Assembly: GCA_021793535.1 (NCBI GenBank)
Contig: JAJYSO010000034.1
Coordinates: 1 to 9,640, forward strand
Reading direction: 5' to 3'
From: Bacteroidota bacterium
Lineage (GTDB): Bacteria; Bacteroidota; Bacteroidia; Flavobacteriales; Flavobacteriaceae
Length of the DNA: 9,640 bases
Shown: positions 8,801 to 9,640 of the stretch, piece after piece
Layout of the letters: the number at the start of each line of letters is the position of its first letter
How positions within the stretch are numbered: the first letter of the stretch is position 1
Translations under genes and position numbers: made by a program
The notes under the pieces: model-generated
Databases searched by the model: none
What the model was told of the DNA's origin: nothing
What the model saw: the letters and a program-made list of their open reading frames with translations, nothing else

Positions 8801-9046
8801 TTGAGCTATACTTTCCCCACCAAATGGGTATCTCAACTCGGCTTACGAGAAGTTACTCTTGGCGGTTATGCTCGTAACCCTTTTACGAAGTTTGCTAGTC
8901 AAAATCAGAATTTTGCAGATCCAGAAACCAGTCACTTTACAGATTCAAGTGTTGATGGTTACTCACAGAATGCTTTGGGAATTGCGTATCCTGGACAGTA
9001 TCCTAGTACCAAAACCTATGGGTTCTCTCTTAATATTAAATACTAA
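5825..9046 (+). CDS. SusC/RagA-family TonB-dependent outer-membrane transporter, second copy
   Basis: At 1073 residues this is a full-length SusC paralogue. The signal peptide covers 1-24, with FVFA and PLVFAQAQT shared with the first copy. The regulatory-like domain at 27-97 contains TDFDGKYSI (57-65). The TonB-box-like segment GEVVITGALGIKR (104-116) has one residue more than in the first copy. The plug is about 118-234, with EALIVIDNVI (180-189), VIKGAQGAALYG (208-219) and NGVIIVTTKKG (224-234). The usual IDG of the plug is IDN here. The barrel includes NIGKMRSKGAEV (772-783) and ends in FSLNIKY. An acidic loop, DYDGDGLISLDG (297-308), resembles a calcium-binding loop and has no counterpart in the first copy. 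Over residues 1-100 it matches 63 residues of the first copy (hand count), but the barrels are clearly more distant, which suggests a different substrate. The partner lipoprotein starts ten bases after its stop. Substrate unknown. Confidence 0.95.
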   Translation: MKTKLSYFLTFVFAFALPLVFAQAQTMQISGTVSDEDGIPLPGVNITIEGSNTGTSTDFDGKYSISASQGNTLLFTFVGMQDQYVEVGQDNTIDVTMQLGSQLGEVVITGALGIKRSADATTTAQKVVSAEDLNIGKNPNAVSALTGKVSGLRITNTSSGVDDNLNIQLRGMRSITGNNEALIVIDNVISDAATFETLPPEIIQDVNVIKGAQGAALYGSDGVNGVIIVTTKKGTGSENKLQIEYNGSVEFESTAFLPKRQNRYGQGWYNERDQYENGAWGPAFNGETTATGIPMYDYDGDGLISLDGIGWGSGTYETGDNPAAMVGPYERGRDYIKDFFETGTTLNNGVTISAGDREKYAMVNINRSSREFIIKGDERKKTAALFKGGIKTGKFTLDGSVNYIRTDMHQSPVMFDESDQQDPIYWHLLQAAPGVPVTAYKDYPDNAFGWNLYYQNPYWRMKHVRENRQTDLVNLVGSLAYEINDHINVSYRGNLRKRTSSSQSHRDAFDNSMYVGPGAAASSNISSAYFLDKKDWWDFYGDLMVNFDYDLSEDIHLGANVGHNYQEHRFSIMENGGNNLEVEGVYNMRNVTQPLPAGELDNDQFRKNSHSVFANIDLSYKNYLFLNATARNEWASTLVTSNNSYFYPSVGVSFVPTKAWDFGGEVLNYLKVAGSWTRVGNTSSVDWYDINQKAVLSSGYPFNGNNSFRDNMSPADQNLKPEFVSTTEFNLAAGFFNDRVVVDAAVYQADTKDMITQRTVSSTSGLSSQLVNIGKMRSKGAEVNLMVTPIQNKDWQWDVNVGYAYDESRVQKVTNEASEVSLITLGSIFGVFAQEGSLFPLIKTSMMARDDQGRIIINPDTGNPEVTSKLENAGIAVPKSIYNFGTKVRYKGFTLGAVADLRLGSKFIAYIKNGMAFNGSLLESGQLDREQGGFVMPNSVIPDGNGGYVPNTDVKTGGDNYNSVNDYYSSYYGNIGENYLTDGRAFKLREISLSYTFPTKWVSQLGLREVTLGGYARNPFTKFASQNQNFADPETSHFTDSSVDGYSQNALGIAYPGQYPSTKTYGFSLNIKY

Positions 9047-9056
9047 TTAGTTGATT

Positions 9057-9640
9057 ATGAAAAAATTTAATTTAATAGCATTAATAGGAATGGTGATGAT
9101 ATTAGGGTCTTGTAGTTTAGATCATAATACCAGCCCTAATGATGTTTTATCGGATGATCTAACTCCGAATTTACGCCTGTCAGCGGCAGAAGTTACAGCT
9201 TATGCACCTTTGGCAGGAGATATGAATGGTTTAGGGAATATATGGACCAATGCTTGGGCTGGAAATACAGCTCAATTTGGGAACCCCTTAATTACTGAAA
9301 GCACATTGGATATATCGACTTCTTTTAGGCAAGCAATGTGGAATGATATGTATCGAGCAATTGCTCGTTTTCAGCAAATCATCAACGTAGATGAGCCTGA
9401 GAATTATCCTAATTATATCGCAATAGCCAAGATCCAGAAGGCCTTCTATATGGAGTATATCGTTGATCTTTATGGAGATGTACCCTATACAGAAGCGTTT
9501 CAAGAACAAGAAAATTTGACGCCGAAGTATGATAAGGATGTGGATATCTATAAAGATTTGGTCCAAGAACTTTTGGATGCCAGAGGATTGATTGAAGAAA
9601 ACTTGGGAAATCCAGATGAGGCATTAAGTGTGGCAGCATC
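9057..9640 (+). CDS. SusD/RagB-family lipoprotein, 3' end cut by the window edge
   Basis: The frame is open from ATG 9057 to the right edge, giving 194 complete codons, roughly the first 40% of a SusD-like protein. Residues 1-18 are a lipoprotein signal peptide with lipobox LGSC and Cys19 as the lipidated residue. The stretch after the cysteine, SLDHNTSPND, is less acidic than in the first susD-like protein. The signature DLYGDVPYTEAF (137-148) aligns with DTYGDVPYFDAL of the first copy. It is followed by a similar helical segment, PKYDKDVDIYKDLVQELLD. Its position ten bases after the second susC-like gene makes it the lid and binding protein of that transporter, anchored in the outer membrane and exposed to the surface. 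The SusD-like_2 type is probable, but its C-terminal features lie outside the window. The truncation is due to the window, not to gene decay. Confidence 0.88.
   Translation, partial: MKKFNLIALIGMVMILGSCSLDHNTSPNDVLSDDLTPNLRLSAAEVTAYAPLAGDMNGLGNIWTNAWAGNTAQFGNPLITESTLDISTSFRQAMWNDMYRAIARFQQIINVDEPENYPNYIAIAKIQKAFYMEYIVDLYGDVPYTEAFQEQENLTPKYDKDVDIYKDLVQELLDARGLIEENLGNPDEALSVAA

Overview
The window is typical of a Bacteroidota genome, most likely Flavobacteriaceae. It carries two consecutive SusC/SusD-type outer-membrane uptake pairs. The SusC proteins have the flavobacterial layout: a signal peptide, a carboxypeptidase-regulatory-like domain with a 'TDFDG.YSI' motif, a TonB-box-like segment, a plug and a 22-strand-type barrel. 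The SusD partners are lipoproteins. Intergenic DNA is AT-rich, and the candidate promoters resemble the Bacteroidota TTTG / TAnnTTTG type rather than the E. coli type. No Shine-Dalgarno-like sequence is evident, as is usual for the phylum.

Layout, left to right. A hairpin and T-tract at the left edge probably end an upstream gene that lies outside the window. About 350 bases of non-coding DNA follow, with a bulged inverted repeat and a candidate promoter. Unit 1 is susC-like (382-3612) and susD-like (3619-5064), six bases apart, closed by a strong intrinsic terminator at 5089-5129. A gap of about 700 bases follows. Its first half has possible minus-strand coding debris, and its second half is very AT-rich, with a perfect 8-bp inverted repeat and a candidate promoter. 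Unit 2 is susC-like (5825-9046) and a susD-like gene (from 9057) cut off by the right edge.

Each pair is expected to form one outer-membrane complex: a TonB-dependent barrel (SusC) capped by a surface lipoprotein lid (SusD) that captures an oligomeric nutrient, powered by TonB-ExbBD. The terminator and long gap indicate two separate transcription units. The two SusC proteins are close over about their first 100 residues (63 of 100 identical, hand-counted, ungapped) and much less alike afterwards, so they probably import different substrates. There is no glycan hydrolase, peptidase, sensor kinase or FecI/FecR pair here to name the substrates.

I found no undescribed system. The best leads are the matched promoter geometry upstream of both susC genes, the acidic calcium-loop-like motif in the second SusC, and the inverted repeat at 5609-5631.
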